From JAKFXL01 sp947085765 (lineage in GTDB: Bacteria; Pseudomonadota; Gammaproteobacteria; Tenderiales; Tenderiaceae): a DNA stretch of 64,000 nt. Of the stretch, positions 52,974-63,154 are shown piece by piece. The DNA lies in NCBI GenBank assembly GCA_947085765.1, contig CAMTXZ010000031.1, positions 57,389 to 121,388 on the forward strand. Reading direction: 5' to 3'. The notes beneath the pieces were generated by a model. The model searched no databases, was not told where the DNA came from, and worked only from the letters and a program-made list of their open reading frames with translations. A program made the translations under genes and the position numbers. Every line of letters starts with the position of its first letter. The first letter of the stretch is position 1.

Positions 52974-55229
52974 CTACTTCTCCCCGGGCACCGCCCGGTC
53001 AACCCGCTGAAACCCGCGTGGCAGTTTGTTACCACGCACTCCACGTTCACCACGATAGTGATCAAGGTCAGTCGCCTTGAAGGTGGTGTGGCGCTGACCG
53101 CAGTAGAGTGTCAGGCTCTCGCCCTGGGCGACGGTATTGAGCGTCACCACATACTCTTCACGGCTGGAAACCCGTGCGGAAGGGATCGAGATGATCTTAT
53201 TACCCTTACCTTTGCTCAGCTCCGGCAGATCAGAAAGCATGCAGACCAGCATCCGCCCTTCCGTAGTCACTGCCACTACACTGCCAGTGGCAACATTGGT
53301 GATGGCGGCAGGCGGCAACACCTTGGCCCCGGCGGGCAGGGTCAACAGTGCCTTGCCGTTTTTGTTGCGTGCCATCAGGTCACCGAGCTTGGCGACATAA
53401 CCGTAACCGGCATCACTGGCCAGCAGGTAACGATCCGCTTCATTACCCATGATCACCGCCACAAACTCAGCCCCTGACGGTGGCGTCAGACGGCCGGTCA
53501 GCGGCTCGCCCTGACCACGGGCCGAGGGCAGCGTATGGGCCGGTACGGCATAACAGCGACCGCTGGAGTCGAGGAACACCGCCAGCTGATTGCTGCGGCC
53601 ATGGGCCATGGCGCGGTAGCCATCACCCGCCTTGTAACTCAACGCCAACGGATCGATGTCGTGGCCCTTGGCGGCGCGCACCCAACCCTTGTCAGAGAGT
53701 ACAACCGTGATCGGTTCGGCCGGTGTCAGCGCGGTCTCATCGAGGGCGCTGGCGGCGCCACGGCTGACAATGGGTGAACGGCGCTCATCGCCATATTGCT
53801 CGGCATCGGCCAGCAGCTCATTGCGGATCAAGGTCTTCAAGCGCTGTTTGGAGCCGAGAATCTTCTCCAGCTGATCACGCTCTTTGGCCAGCTCATCCTG
53901 CTCGCCGCGAATCTTCATCTCCTCCAGCCGCGCCAACTGCCGCAGTTTGGTGTCGAGGATGTAATCGGTCTGCTCTTCGGTAAGCTCAAAGCGCTGCATC
54001 AGCACCGCCTTCGGCTCCTCCTCGGTGCGGATGATGTGGATCACTTCATCAAGATTGAGGAAGGCAATCAGCAAACCTTCCAACAGATGCAGACGGCGGT
54101 TGACCTTGCTGAGGCGATATTCAAGCCGTTTACGGACCGTCTCAGTGCGGAACTCCAGCCATTCGGTGAGCATGTGGCGTAGATTTTTCACCTGCGGCCG
54201 GCCATCGATACCGATGACATTAAAGTTGACGCGGTAGCTACGCTCCAGATCGGTGGTGGCAAAGAGGTGCAACATCAGCGCATCCACATCAACCCGGTTG
54301 GAGCGTGGCGTGATCACCAACCGAGTCGGATTTTCATGATCAGACTCATCACGCAGATCCTCCACCATCGGCAGCTTCTTGGCGTTCATCTGCGCGGCAA
54401 TCTGCTCCAGGATCTTGGCGCCGGAGACCTGATACGGCAACGCGGTGATGATGATATCGACATCTTCCCGCTCGTAAGTGGCACGCATACGGACACTGCC
54501 ATTACCACTTTCGTACATCTTTATCAGGTCAGCCTTGGCGGTAATGATCTCAGCGTCGGTGGGATAATCCGGGCCAAGGATATGTTCGCAGAGGCTGGTG
54601 ACGGAGGCGTTTGGCTCTTCCAGCAGGCGGATACAAGCGCTCACCACCTCACGCATGTTGTGCGGCGGAATATCGGTGGCCATGCCGACTGCAATGCCTG
54701 TCACACCGTTTAACAAGACATTGGGCACACGTGCCGGCAGCACCGCCGGCTCTTCCAGCGTGCCGTCGAAATTGGGCACCCACTCCACCGTGCCGTGGGA
54801 GACCTCGTTCAGCAGCAGCTCGGCATAGGGGGCCAGGCGCGATTCGGTGTAACGCATCGCGGCAAAGGATTTAGGATCATCGGTCGAACCCCAGTTGCCC
54901 TGCCCGTCCACCAGCGGATAGCGGAACGAAAAGGGCTGGGCCATATGCACCATCGCCTCGTAACAGGCGCTGTCGCCATGAGGATGAAATTTACCCAGCA
55001 CGTCACCGATGGTACGGGCCGACTTCTTGAATTTGGCAGTGGCCGACAGCCCCAGCTCCGACATCGCATAGACAATACGGCGCTGCACCGGCTTGAGACC
55101 ATCACCAATGTGTGGCAGGGCGCGATCAAGGATGACGTACATGGAGTATTCGAGATAGGCCTTCTCGGAAAAGCTCTTGAGCGGCAGACGTTCGACGCCA
55201 TCATCAGGGCGCTGTTGGGTATCACTCAT
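52974..55229 (-). CDS. parC: DNA topoisomerase IV subunit A
   Basis: This 751-residue subunit decatenates and relaxes DNA with ParE. The N-terminal winged-helix domain holds the active-site Tyr in AAMRYTESRLAPYAE, with the quinolone-region helix GDSACYEAMVHMAQPF before it. The ParC-type C-terminal beta-pinwheel is shorter than in GyrA and lacks the GyrA box. parE is not in the window. Confidence 0.96.
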   Translation of the reverse strand: MSDTQQRPDDGVERLPLKSFSEKAYLEYSMYVILDRALPHIGDGLKPVQRRIVYAMSELGLSATAKFKKSARTIGDVLGKFHPHGDSACYEAMVHMAQPFSFRYPLVDGQGNWGSTDDPKSFAAMRYTESRLAPYAELLLNEVSHGTVEWVPNFDGTLEEPAVLPARVPNVLLNGVTGIAVGMATDIPPHNMREVVSACIRLLEEPNASVTSLCEHILGPDYPTDAEIITAKADLIKMYESGNGSVRMRATYEREDVDIIITALPYQVSGAKILEQIAAQMNAKKLPMVEDLRDESDHENPTRLVITPRSNRVDVDALMLHLFATTDLERSYRVNFNVIGIDGRPQVKNLRHMLTEWLEFRTETVRKRLEYRLSKVNRRLHLLEGLLIAFLNLDEVIHIIRTEEEPKAVLMQRFELTEEQTDYILDTKLRQLARLEEMKIRGEQDELAKERDQLEKILGSKQRLKTLIRNELLADAEQYGDERRSPIVSRGAASALDETALTPAEPITVVLSDKGWVRAAKGHDIDPLALSYKAGDGYRAMAHGRSNQLAVFLDSSGRCYAVPAHTLPSARGQGEPLTGRLTPPSGAEFVAVIMGNEADRYLLASDAGYGYVAKLGDLMARNKNGKALLTLPAGAKVLPPAAITNVATGSVVAVTTEGRMLVCMLSDLPELSKGKGNKIISIPSARVSSREEYVVTLNTVAQGESLTLYCGQRHTTFKATDLDHYRGERGVRGNKLPRGFQRVDRAVPGEK

Positions 55230-55303
55230 GATTGTTCCTGCTGTTCGCTATCAATTCAAAGGGCGGCATTATAACCCCGCCAGCAGCAGAAGCAGAAATA
55301 AGA

Positions 55304-55332
55304 GAGGGCGTGGAAAAAATCTCCACGCCCTC
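55304..55332 (-). terminator. Intrinsic terminator of the cytochrome cluster
   Basis: gagggcgtgga (55304-55314) pairs perfectly with tccacgccctc (55322-55332) around a short A-rich loop. On the reverse strand tcttatttct follows. It lies 20 bp after the last cytochrome gene. Confidence 0.75.
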
Positions 55333-55354
55333 AGGCACTCAACCTGCCATCCGT

Positions 55355-56035
55355 TTATTCGGTGGGAGGTACCACCAATATGGTGCGCAGATAGGCCACC
55401 ACGTCATTGATCTCATCTGCGCCAAGCTGTTCACCCCAGATAGGCATGACCGGCGAACGTCCCATGGCCGCACCGCCCATGGTGATGATCGCACGTTTAT
55501 AATCATCATTTTTATCACTAATGGTCAGATTGGCGGGTGGTGGATCGTAGAGTTCAGAAGCACGTCCCTTACCATCACCACTCACACCATGACAGAGTAT
55601 GCAGTTGGTTTTAAATACCACTTCGCCACGGCGCACTGGATTGGTGACTAACGATAGGTAGGCCACTACGTCACTGATCTGCTCATCAGAAAGTTCATCA
55701 TCCCAGGTGGGCATAAAATCAGAACGGGCTACTCCCCCGCCGCCTCCACGAATGATTTTTTCATAATACTCATCCGTCTGTTTACCTATAACCAGATTCA
55801 AACCACCATGCAATTTGGCAATTCTGGCTGCACCATCACCATGCGCACCATGGCACAGAACACAGTAAGTCTTGTAAACCAAGCCACCACGTATTGCCTG
55901 GCGCGATTTGGCCTTGGCCTGTTTCATCGCATCACGCACCTCATTGCGACTTTCACGTGCATCGTCGGCATAGGCCATGCCACCCACATAACTCAACACC
56001 ACTAGTGCCAACGCCATCTTCTTAAATATCTTCAT
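55355..56035 (-). CDS. Dihaem cytochrome c (paralogue 2 of 2)
   Basis: This 226-residue periplasmic protein has a signal peptide (ALALVVLSYVGGMAYA). Two haem modules of about 80 residues each carry CVLCHG and CILCHG, with Met-containing loops FMPTW and VMPIWG as distal ligands. The two modules are duplicates of each other. It is 68 bp downstream of its close paralogue on the same strand. Confidence 0.93.
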   Translation of the reverse strand: MKIFKKMALALVVLSYVGGMAYADDARESRNEVRDAMKQAKAKSRQAIRGGLVYKTYCVLCHGAHGDGAARIAKLHGGLNLVIGKQTDEYYEKIIRGGGGGVARSDFMPTWDDELSDEQISDVVAYLSLVTNPVRRGEVVFKTNCILCHGVSGDGKGRASELYDPPPANLTISDKNDDYKRAIITMGGAAMGRSPVMPIWGEQLGADEINDVVAYLRTILVVPPTE

Positions 56036-56102
56036 GTCTGTTATCCCTGTCTTTTATTCTGCCGTACGCAATTCACAGAGCCCTTATATTGCATCAGCAA
56101 AA

Positions 56103-56759
56103 TTAAAGTTCCACGACAATGGTACGAAGATAAGCCACTGCATCATCTATCTCCTGCACTGTCAGCTGTTCACCCCATACAGGCATCACCGCAGAACGGC
56201 CCATCGCCGCACCACCCATGGTGATAATCATACGTTTGTACGCATCGTTTTTGTCACTGCGCGTCAGATTTGCCGGTGGCGGGTTATACAACACTGCCGC
56301 CCGCCCTTTACCATCACCTCTAATTCCATGACAGAGAATACAGTTGGTTTTAAAGACTGCCTCACCTCGCCGCACTGGACTGTTAACCGCGCCCAGATAG
56401 ACAATGACATCCTCTATCTGCTCCTCCGACAACTCATTTTTCCAGGTAGGCATGTATCTCGAAAAACCAACGGCTGCACCCCCATCACGAATAACCTTTT
56501 CATAGAACTCTTGCGACCGTTCGATGATGACCAGATTCATCTGCCCATAAAGCTTGGTTGCCCGCGCCATGCCGTCACCCGCTTCACCGTGACACAACAC
56601 ACAATACGATTTAAAGACAACCGCACCCCGTATCAACGGTTTTGACCTTGTCTCTTCTACATCCTGACGCTTTTGCCGGGCTGCCTCGGCCACATCAATG
56701 GTGCCGGCCACCATGGCCAGCACCACCATTCCGAGCAGAAGACGAACCCGGCTGAGCAT
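56103..56759 (-). CDS. Dihaem cytochrome c (paralogue 1 of 2)
   Basis: This is a 218-residue protein of the same architecture as its neighbour: signal peptide (LLLGMVVLAMVAGTIDVAEA), haem sites CVLCHG and CILCHG, distal Met in YMPTW and VMPVWG. It overlaps the cupredoxin gene end by one base, and transcription is leftward. The recent duplication of this gene is evident from residue-level similarity across the whole length. Confidence 0.93.
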   Translation of the reverse strand: MLSRVRLLLGMVVLAMVAGTIDVAEAARQKRQDVEETRSKPLIRGAVVFKSYCVLCHGEAGDGMARATKLYGQMNLVIIERSQEFYEKVIRDGGAAVGFSRYMPTWKNELSEEQIEDVIVYLGAVNSPVRRGEAVFKTNCILCHGIRGDGKGRAAVLYNPPPANLTRSDKNDAYKRMIITMGGAAMGRSAVMPVWGEQLTVQEIDDAVAYLRTIVVEL

Positions 56760-57094
56760 TACTTGACCGTAACTTCAAGATACATATCAGGGTGAATCGC
56801 ACACTCGACCTCTGCCATGCCGGGCGAATCAAACTTCACCGACTTCGATTCACCCACCGGATATGAACCCAAGTCAAAGGTCTTTAGCTCAGAGAGTGAA
56901 AAGATGTTGTGAAAAAAGGGATCTTCATTTTTGAAGTTGATCGTATCCCCCGCCTTGATTTGCAGCTTGTCTATTTTGACACCATCCTTTTTAAAGCTTT
57001 TACTGTTCTGCATCACAGTAACCTCAGCGGCGCCTGCCGCCACCGAAAACAGTGCAACAATCAGCCCGGCCATAACGGTTTTTGTATTCAACAT
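56759..57094 (-). CDS. Plastocyanin/cupredoxin-like copper protein
   Basis: This protein is about 111 residues from the ATG at 57094 (AAGGAG upstream). A signal peptide (MAGLIVALFSVAAGA) is followed by a cupredoxin fold. The copper ligands are His in FFHNIFS and Cys-His-Met in VECAIHPDMYLEV, though spacing (CxxHxxM) is that of a plastocyanin/pseudoazurin-like type 1 site. It should pass electrons to or from the adjoining cytochromes and peroxidase. Confidence 0.88.
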   Translation of the reverse strand: MLNTKTVMAGLIVALFSVAAGAAEVTVMQNSKSFKKDGVKIDKLQIKAGDTINFKNEDPFFHNIFSLSELKTFDLGSYPVGESKSVKFDSPGMAEVECAIHPDMYLEVTVK

Positions 57095-57127
57095 AATGTT
57101 CTCCTTTTTCATATTCCTATCCAAACC

Positions 57128-58180
57128 TTAGTTAACCGGCAACTGTGGAACAACAAACGCCATGGGATCCCCTGTCAGCGCCTTCAAAAACTCAATCAGA
57201 TCCTGCTGCTCTGCCTTGCTGAGATTCAGCGGTTTCATATTGGGGCTAAGATGGCCAGGATTCTTGTCACCGCCGCGATTGTAATGCTCCACCACCTCGG
57301 CCAGGTTTTTGTACTGACCGTTATGCATATAAGGAGCCGTCAGGGCAACGTCACGTAGGGTTGGTGTTTTGAAGGCACCTTTAAGTACCGCAACCTTTTT
57401 AACTAGGTAACGGCCATCGTCTTTGCTGTCGGAAAGGCCTATATTGTGAAAGCCGTTGTCACTGAAATTAAAGCCGCTATGACAAGCCGTGCAATTGGCC
57501 TTACCTTTAAAAACCACAAAACCACGCTTGGCCGAGTCATTCATCGCAGTGTCCACACCTTTCAACCAGCGGTCAAAATGAGAGTCCGTTGAGACGATCG
57601 TGCGTTCAAAACTGGCAATCGCCTTGCCAAGCGTCTCTTTGGAAATACCTTCACCCGGGTAGGCCGCTTCAAACATCACCGCATATTTGGGAATATCTTT
57701 CAGCTCCGGAATTAACTCATGCATCGGCTGCGCCATCTCACCACCGGCCTCAATAGGCCCAAGCGCCTGCTCTTCCAGTGTGCGTTTACTACCGTCCCAC
57801 ATCTGGAAGCTTTGATACGAGGTGTTCAGGATAGTGGGCGTCGAGCGTGCTAACTGCCCCATACCGTGGCCAATCGCCGTCGGCTGGCCGTCAGACCAGC
57901 CCATGGCAGGGTTATGGCAGGTGGCGCAACTGATAAAATTGGAACCCGACAGGCGTGGATCAAAAAACAGAAATTTTCCCAGCTCGACCCGTTCAGGTGT
58001 CATCATGTTGTCAGCGGGCTGCGGCACAGCAGCCGGACGCAAAAACTTGGCAATATCCTCCTCTGACGGTTTTATCGAGTTTGCCGCCATCACACCAAAG
58101 GCCATCGAAGCGCCCATCACCACCAGGGCAATCTGTGCTGTTACTTTTTTTACAGCAAAAGGTCCAATCCTCATCATCAA
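57128..58180 (-). CDS. Dihaem cytochrome c peroxidase / MauG family
   Basis: This is a 350-residue periplasmic protein with a signal peptide ending VMAA near residue 33. The two haem sites are CATCH (about residue 83) and CTACH (about 232). The family end motif KTPTLRDVALTAPYMHNGQ is present. It should reduce hydrogen peroxide or act as a MauG-like oxidase. Immediately downstream come the cupredoxin and dihaem cytochromes, which could form its electron supply. Confidence 0.9.
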   Translation of the reverse strand: MMMRIGPFAVKKVTAQIALVVMGASMAFGVMAANSIKPSEEDIAKFLRPAAVPQPADNMMTPERVELGKFLFFDPRLSGSNFISCATCHNPAMGWSDGQPTAIGHGMGQLARSTPTILNTSYQSFQMWDGSKRTLEEQALGPIEAGGEMAQPMHELIPELKDIPKYAVMFEAAYPGEGISKETLGKAIASFERTIVSTDSHFDRWLKGVDTAMNDSAKRGFVVFKGKANCTACHSGFNFSDNGFHNIGLSDSKDDGRYLVKKVAVLKGAFKTPTLRDVALTAPYMHNGQYKNLAEVVEHYNRGGDKNPGHLSPNMKPLNLSKAEQQDLIEFLKALTGDPMAFVVPQLPVN

Positions 58181-58227
58181 AGTCTCCTGTACATTACAAA
58201 ATATTGTTTAACGATTAATAGTTGAGA

Positions 58228-59859
58228 TCACAACTTGAACTTATCCACGATCTGTCCCAAATCAGCGGCTGCCTCATTAAGATTGGCGGATAAGGAGTGT
58301 AATATCTGCGTCTGTTTACTGGTTTCGGCACTCAAATCAAACAGGCCGTTCACCGACTTATTAATGCCCCCCACCGCTTGCTCCTGCTCACCCATCATGT
58401 TGACTACCTGATGCATCACATCCCGCAGGTAAACTGCCTGATCACGGTTGTGCACCGTCTCCTGCACCACCTGCTTCAGACCAGTGATATTTTCACTGGA
58501 CTCGGCCACCGAACGATCCAGCAACTCGACCGCATTATTGACACTGGCCGAAATTGTTTCGACCAGTGTCGAAATTTCTGAAGTGGCCGATTCGGTACGG
58601 GTCGCCAACTGCCTGACTTCGTCGGCCACCACGGCAAAGCCACGCCCCTGCTCACCGGCACGGGCCGCCTCGATCGCCGCATTCAGCGCCAGCAGATTGG
58701 TTTGTGAAGAGATGTCACGAATGGTCTTGGTAATGGCGGTGATGTTCTCAGCCTTTCTGGCCAGATCACGGGTCACCTCAGCGGTGCTCTCCATCTGCTT
58801 CTGGAAGCGTTCAAAACCGGCTGTAGTTTTGCTCAGGGTGGCCACGGTTGACTCAGAGCTGTCAGCCGTCTGCTGGGCACGCTCGGCCGCCTGCCCCAAC
58901 TCATGCGTCGCATTATTGGTGGTAGACATCACCATGTCGGCATCATTTTTAATGCCCTTCACGCCCTTGTGCAGATCGTTGGAGACACTGTGAATCTTGT
59001 CCGCAGCTGTGGCTACATGGCCGGCCTCACTGCTCAACATATTGGTACCCGTCTGAATTCTGGTGACAATGGCATGCAGATCTTCAATCGTGCTGTTCAT
59101 GGCGTTGACCATGCGCCCAACTTCGTCGCGACCCGCCTCTGTCAGCTTGACCTGTAGATCGCCTGTCGCCAGTGCCGCCATGGCCCGTTCCAGCAGAAAC
59201 ATCGGTTTGACTGCAAAGCGCGCCAATACCAGACTTAAAAGGATGCTAATAACCAACCCGATGCCAACAAATATCATCAAGACATAAACTGTCTGTGTGC
59301 CTTTCTTTTCGATATCTACCAGATACTGTTTAGTAGCGAGGCGCTGCTCAGCTATGATCTGGTCAGCAAGCTCATCCACACGATTGAAAACCGGTACCAT
59401 CACCTCCAGCGCGCCCAGTGCCTCGTCATCACGGTCACGCCGCGCCAAGGTAATGACCTGCATACGGCGGGGCTTAAGCTCCTGCACCAGTCTCTGCAAC
59501 TCAACCACCTTCGGGTCGTCAGGCAAGACCTGATGCAGATTGTGAAGTTTCTCTTCCAGATCTGCCGCCGCCCTGATGGCAGTAACAGCCGCCTTTTTGA
59601 TCTCAGCCACATCAACCCGGGCGATGACCTCAGCCTGTGCCGTGCCCATTCTCAACAGGGCAAACTGCGCCTCTTCAATAATCTGGGTACGTTCAGTCGA
59701 TTTGGCATTCTGTACCTTAACGTCTTCACTGAGACTAATGATGGAATAGGCACCCATCGCACCCACGGCCAGGGTGCCAAACGCAAAAATACTGGCCAGG
59801 CCAAGGATTTTGGCCCGCCAACTAAACCTTCCCAGAAACTGCTCAAATGCTTTAACCAT
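58228..59859 (-). CDS. Methyl-accepting chemotaxis protein
   Basis: This is a 543-residue receptor. Transmembrane segment 1 is at about 15-35, a periplasmic four-helix-like sensor follows (35-195), segment 2 is at about 195-216, then HAMP, and a signalling domain with the hairpin tip RDISSQTNLLALNAAIEAARAGEQGRGFAVVADEVRQLA. The ligand is unknown. It is transcribed alone. Confidence 0.94.
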   Translation of the reverse strand: MVKAFEQFLGRFSWRAKILGLASIFAFGTLAVGAMGAYSIISLSEDVKVQNAKSTERTQIIEEAQFALLRMGTAQAEVIARVDVAEIKKAAVTAIRAAADLEEKLHNLHQVLPDDPKVVELQRLVQELKPRRMQVITLARRDRDDEALGALEVMVPVFNRVDELADQIIAEQRLATKQYLVDIEKKGTQTVYVLMIFVGIGLVISILLSLVLARFAVKPMFLLERAMAALATGDLQVKLTEAGRDEVGRMVNAMNSTIEDLHAIVTRIQTGTNMLSSEAGHVATAADKIHSVSNDLHKGVKGIKNDADMVMSTTNNATHELGQAAERAQQTADSSESTVATLSKTTAGFERFQKQMESTAEVTRDLARKAENITAITKTIRDISSQTNLLALNAAIEAARAGEQGRGFAVVADEVRQLATRTESATSEISTLVETISASVNNAVELLDRSVAESSENITGLKQVVQETVHNRDQAVYLRDVMHQVVNMMGEQEQAVGGINKSVNGLFDLSAETSKQTQILHSLSANLNEAAADLGQIVDKFKL

Positions 59860-60185
59860 ATGGGGTAATCCTCAAATTCATCCCTGCAAACACGAAAGCC
59901 GCACGACGTGTGATCAGCCAATGCAACTGCTTACGTCATAGGTATTCCCCTCGCCACTGTTGATAACGTCTGAAATCTTTAAATCTTGAGCTGGAAATGA
60001 TAAATATCAGACACAGTTAATGAGCAACCTGATATACACAAGCTGACGCTAAAATCTTTTATCGATAAGCCAATAACCCGTAGTGACCAACGCATAGACG
60101 TTATGCAATCGGTGGTTCCCACCCGTCGCACCGGCAGTTAAGGCGGATATTTAATCAAATCACCATCACCACTTTGTGGGCATAT
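59860..60185. other. Intergenic region between divergent chemoreceptor and Mla-like operon
   Basis: This stretch of about 325 bp should hold the promoters of both. A sigma-28-like pair for the chemoreceptor was sought: on the reverse strand TCAAG near 59990 has a -10 that matches poorly, so I do not claim it. No RNA gene is visible. Confidence 0.5.
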
Positions 60186-61340
60186 ATGAAAAGTAGTAAC
60201 ACTACCGCCACACCGATAGCCGGAGAGTACGAGTTACAGCGACTGACGGCAGAAGTGATGCAGCTACGTCTGAGCGGCGAGTGGCGACTGCGTAACGGCA
60301 TCGCTGATACAACCCCCCTCCTTCAACAGCTCGCACAAAGCCAGCCGCAACAACTGTGTTTCGACATACACGCCATGGGCCACTGGGACACCGCGCTGGT
60401 AGTCTTTCTGCATCGGCTGTTGCTCTACTGTCAGACGCATAACATTGCCGTAGATCGGGGCCATCTGCCACAGGGGGTGCAGCGGCTGCTTGACCTCGCC
60501 ACCGCCACCCCTGCCCGCAGTAGCGGCAATATGGCGAGCGAAGAGGAGTCCCTGCTGAATCAGGTAGGTGAGACGACACTCGACCTCTGGCACGGCGCAC
60601 CCCGCACACTGCGGTTCATCGGTGACTGCGCCATCGCCCTGTTTAACACCTTGCGTGGCCACCTGCGCTTTCGCCACCGAGATCTCGCTTTACTGTTGCA
60701 GGATGCCGGACCACGGGCGCTGCCGATTGTGTCGCTGATCAGCTTTTTGGTCGGCATGATCCTGGCCTACATGGGGGCGGCGCAGCTGGCGCTGTTTGGC
60801 GCCGAAATCTACATCGCCAATCTGGTTGGCATTGGCATGGTGCGCGAGGTTGGCGCGCTGATGACCGCCATCATCATCGCCGGCCGCACCGGCGCTGCCT
60901 ATGCCGCCGAGATCGGCACCATGCAAGTCAACGAAGAGATCGATGCCCTGCGCACCCTTGGCATCTCTCCTGTCGAATATCTGGTATTGCCACGACTGCT
61001 GACGCTGGTAATCATGGTGCCGCTGCTGACCCTCTACGCCGATCTGGTCGGCATACTGGCCGGCATGACCGTCGCCATCACCATCTATGACATCAGTGCC
61101 TTTGAGTACTACGTGCAGACGCTGCGCATCCTCGATATGAGCCACGTCCTGGTTGGGCTAAGCAAAGCGCTGGTCTACGGCATCTGCATCGCCATTGCCG
61201 GTTGCCTGCGCGGCATCCAGTGTGGCCGTAGTGCAGCCGCGGTAGGGCACGCCACCACTTCGGCGGTGGTGACCAGCATGATCTACATTGTGGTAGCCGC
61301 CTCAGTAATGACCATCCTCTATCAACAACTGGGGATCTGA
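60186..61340 (+). CDS. MlaE-family lipid ABC permease with N-terminal STAS-like domain
   Basis: This protein is about 384 residues from the ATG at 60186. The first 115 residues resemble a STAS domain (LSGEWRL, FDIHAMGHWDTALVVFLHRLL), then a linker, and a MlaE permease of about 5 membrane segments (DAGPRALPIVSLISFLVGMILAYMGAAQLALFGAEIYIANLVGIGMVREVGALMTAIIIAGRTGAAYAAEIGTM). In E. coli the STAS partner MlaB is a separate protein. It belongs to the lipid transport operon. Confidence 0.9.
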   Translation: MKSSNTTATPIAGEYELQRLTAEVMQLRLSGEWRLRNGIADTTPLLQQLAQSQPQQLCFDIHAMGHWDTALVVFLHRLLLYCQTHNIAVDRGHLPQGVQRLLDLATATPARSSGNMASEEESLLNQVGETTLDLWHGAPRTLRFIGDCAIALFNTLRGHLRFRHRDLALLLQDAGPRALPIVSLISFLVGMILAYMGAAQLALFGAEIYIANLVGIGMVREVGALMTAIIIAGRTGAAYAAEIGTMQVNEEIDALRTLGISPVEYLVLPRLLTLVIMVPLLTLYADLVGILAGMTVAITIYDISAFEYYVQTLRILDMSHVLVGLSKALVYGICIAIAGCLRGIQCGRSAAAVGHATTSAVVTSMIYIVVAASVMTILYQQLGI

Positions 61341-61341
61341 G

Positions 61342-62106
61342 ATGAGTATATATATAGAACAAGACGTTCATATCGAGGTGCGCGATCTCAGCGCCGCCTA
61401 CGACGGGCAGATCATTCAGCAAAATCTCAACTTCACCGTACAGCGTGGCGACATCTTCATCATTATGGGCGGCAGTGGCTGTGGCAAAACCACGTTACTG
61501 CGTCACCTCATTGGACTCAAACGCCCTTTCCAGGGCGAGGTATTGATCAACAACATCAGTTTCACCAGCGCAACCGCTGAAGAGCAGGAGCAGATAAAAC
61601 GCGGCATTGGGGTGTTATTCCAGAGCGGCGCCCTCTTCAGCTCCATGACCCTGGCGGAGAACATCGCCCTGCCGTTAATTGAATATACAACGCTTGACAG
61701 CAATGAGATTCGTGATCTTATAGCCTACAAATTGGCACTGGTCGGACTCAGTGGTTGTGAAGAGCTCTATCCAGTGGAGATCAGCGGCGGTATGCGCAAA
61801 CGGGCGGGGCTGGCGCGCGCCATGGCGCTTGATCCGGAGATACTTTTTTTTGATGAGCCGAGCGCCGGGCTTGACCCACTCAGCTCACGTCGCCTGGACG
61901 AGCTGATTCTCGAACTGCGTGCCAACCTCGGCACCACAATTGTCATCGTGACACATGAACTGGCGAGCATCTTCGCCATTGGTAATAATGGAATATTCCT
62001 TGATGCAGAGAGCAAAACCATGATCGCCAGCGGTAACCCGATGCAACTCAAAGAGAACAGCACCGACATACGGGTACGCGGTTTCCTCAATCGCGGCGAG
62101 GCCTGA
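61342..62106 (+). CDS. MlaF-like ABC transporter ATP-binding protein
   Basis: This 254-residue ATPase has Walker A GGSGCGKTTLLR, the signature ISGGMRKRAGLARAMA, Walker B LFFDEPSAGLDP, and the His-switch VTHE. It pairs with the MlaE-type permease. It begins 1 bp after the permease stop. Confidence 0.95.
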   Translation: MSIYIEQDVHIEVRDLSAAYDGQIIQQNLNFTVQRGDIFIIMGGSGCGKTTLLRHLIGLKRPFQGEVLINNISFTSATAEEQEQIKRGIGVLFQSGALFSSMTLAENIALPLIEYTTLDSNEIRDLIAYKLALVGLSGCEELYPVEISGGMRKRAGLARAMALDPEILFFDEPSAGLDPLSSRRLDELILELRANLGTTIVIVTHELASIFAIGNNGIFLDAESKTMIASGNPMQLKENSTDIRVRGFLNRGEA

Positions 62107-62107
62107 G

Positions 62108-63154
62108 ATGGCGCGTCGTGCCAATACCACTCTCATCGGTCTTTTCATCGTGGGCGCGCTTATACTCGGCGTCAGTGCCGCGCTGCTCTTTGGCAGCGGT
62201 ATGCTGCGCGACAAATCGCGCTTTGTGATGTTCTTCAACGGCTCGGTCAAAGGCCTTAGTGTCGGCGCACCCGTCAATTTTCGGGGCGTCAAGATCGGCA
62301 CCGTCACCGACATCCGTCTATTAATTGATCCCAATACTCAGGAGGTGAAGATCCCGGTCTATGTCGAACTCGAACCCAACCGCATCTCCTTCATGAACGG
62401 CCAGGAGCTGAACACCATCGAAATGCGCAATATGAGCGGCATGATCAAAAACGGCCTGCGCGCCCAACTGGAAATGCAGAGTCTGCTCACGGGACAGTTC
62501 GCCATCCAGCTCGACATGCGGCCCGACAAACCGGCCATTCTGGTGGGCGTTAATGAAAATATCATTGAGATTCCGACCATCCCGACACCAATCCAGGAGC
62601 TCGCACGCAAGCTTGAAGAGTTTCCCGTTGACGAACTGCTGGAGAATCTGAGCAACGCCGCGGCCGGGGCTGACAAACTCTTCAACGGCCCTGAACTGCC
62701 ACAGGCAATCAGACAGTTCGACCAGACCATGCAGGACTACTCAGCCCTGACAAATCAATACAACACCCTGGCACAACAACTCAATCAACGCAGCGAACTT
62801 ATCTCCACTGATCTCAATATCACACTGCGTGACGTACGGACTACCCTGCAAGCCACGCAGGCGCTGGCAGGTTCCAGTGCAGTGTTAATGGGCAACGCCG
62901 ATGAGCTGATAGAGCAACTGCGCCTCAACGCCGACCAGGTGACCCTCAGCACCACGGCGACACTCGCGGCTATCAAGGCCACCAGTGACTCTGCCAACCA
63001 GCTGCTGGCCGACGAGTCACCGTTCCAGCATCAGCTCAGCCAAACCCTGCAAGAGATCGCCAGCAGCGCCCGCGCCCTGCGCATCCTCGCCAATACACTG
63101 GAAGAGAACCCTGAGTCACTGCTCAGGGGCAAACCGGAAGAGGGAGACCATTGA
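62108..63154 (+). CDS. MlaD-like MCE-domain protein
   Basis: This is a 348-residue protein with an N-terminal membrane anchor (TLIGLFIVGALILGVSAALLF) and one MCE domain (about 38-115, GAPVNFRGVKIGTVTDIRL). A long C-terminal helical region (about 150-340) probably extends across the periplasm. It is much longer than E. coli MlaD (183 residues), closer to the larger Pqi/YebT-like or mycobacterial forms. Confidence 0.92.
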   Translation: MARRANTTLIGLFIVGALILGVSAALLFGSGMLRDKSRFVMFFNGSVKGLSVGAPVNFRGVKIGTVTDIRLLIDPNTQEVKIPVYVELEPNRISFMNGQELNTIEMRNMSGMIKNGLRAQLEMQSLLTGQFAIQLDMRPDKPAILVGVNENIIEIPTIPTPIQELARKLEEFPVDELLENLSNAAAGADKLFNGPELPQAIRQFDQTMQDYSALTNQYNTLAQQLNQRSELISTDLNITLRDVRTTLQATQALAGSSAVLMGNADELIEQLRLNADQVTLSTTATLAAIKATSDSANQLLADESPFQHQLSQTLQEIASSARALRILANTLEENPESLLRGKPEEGDH

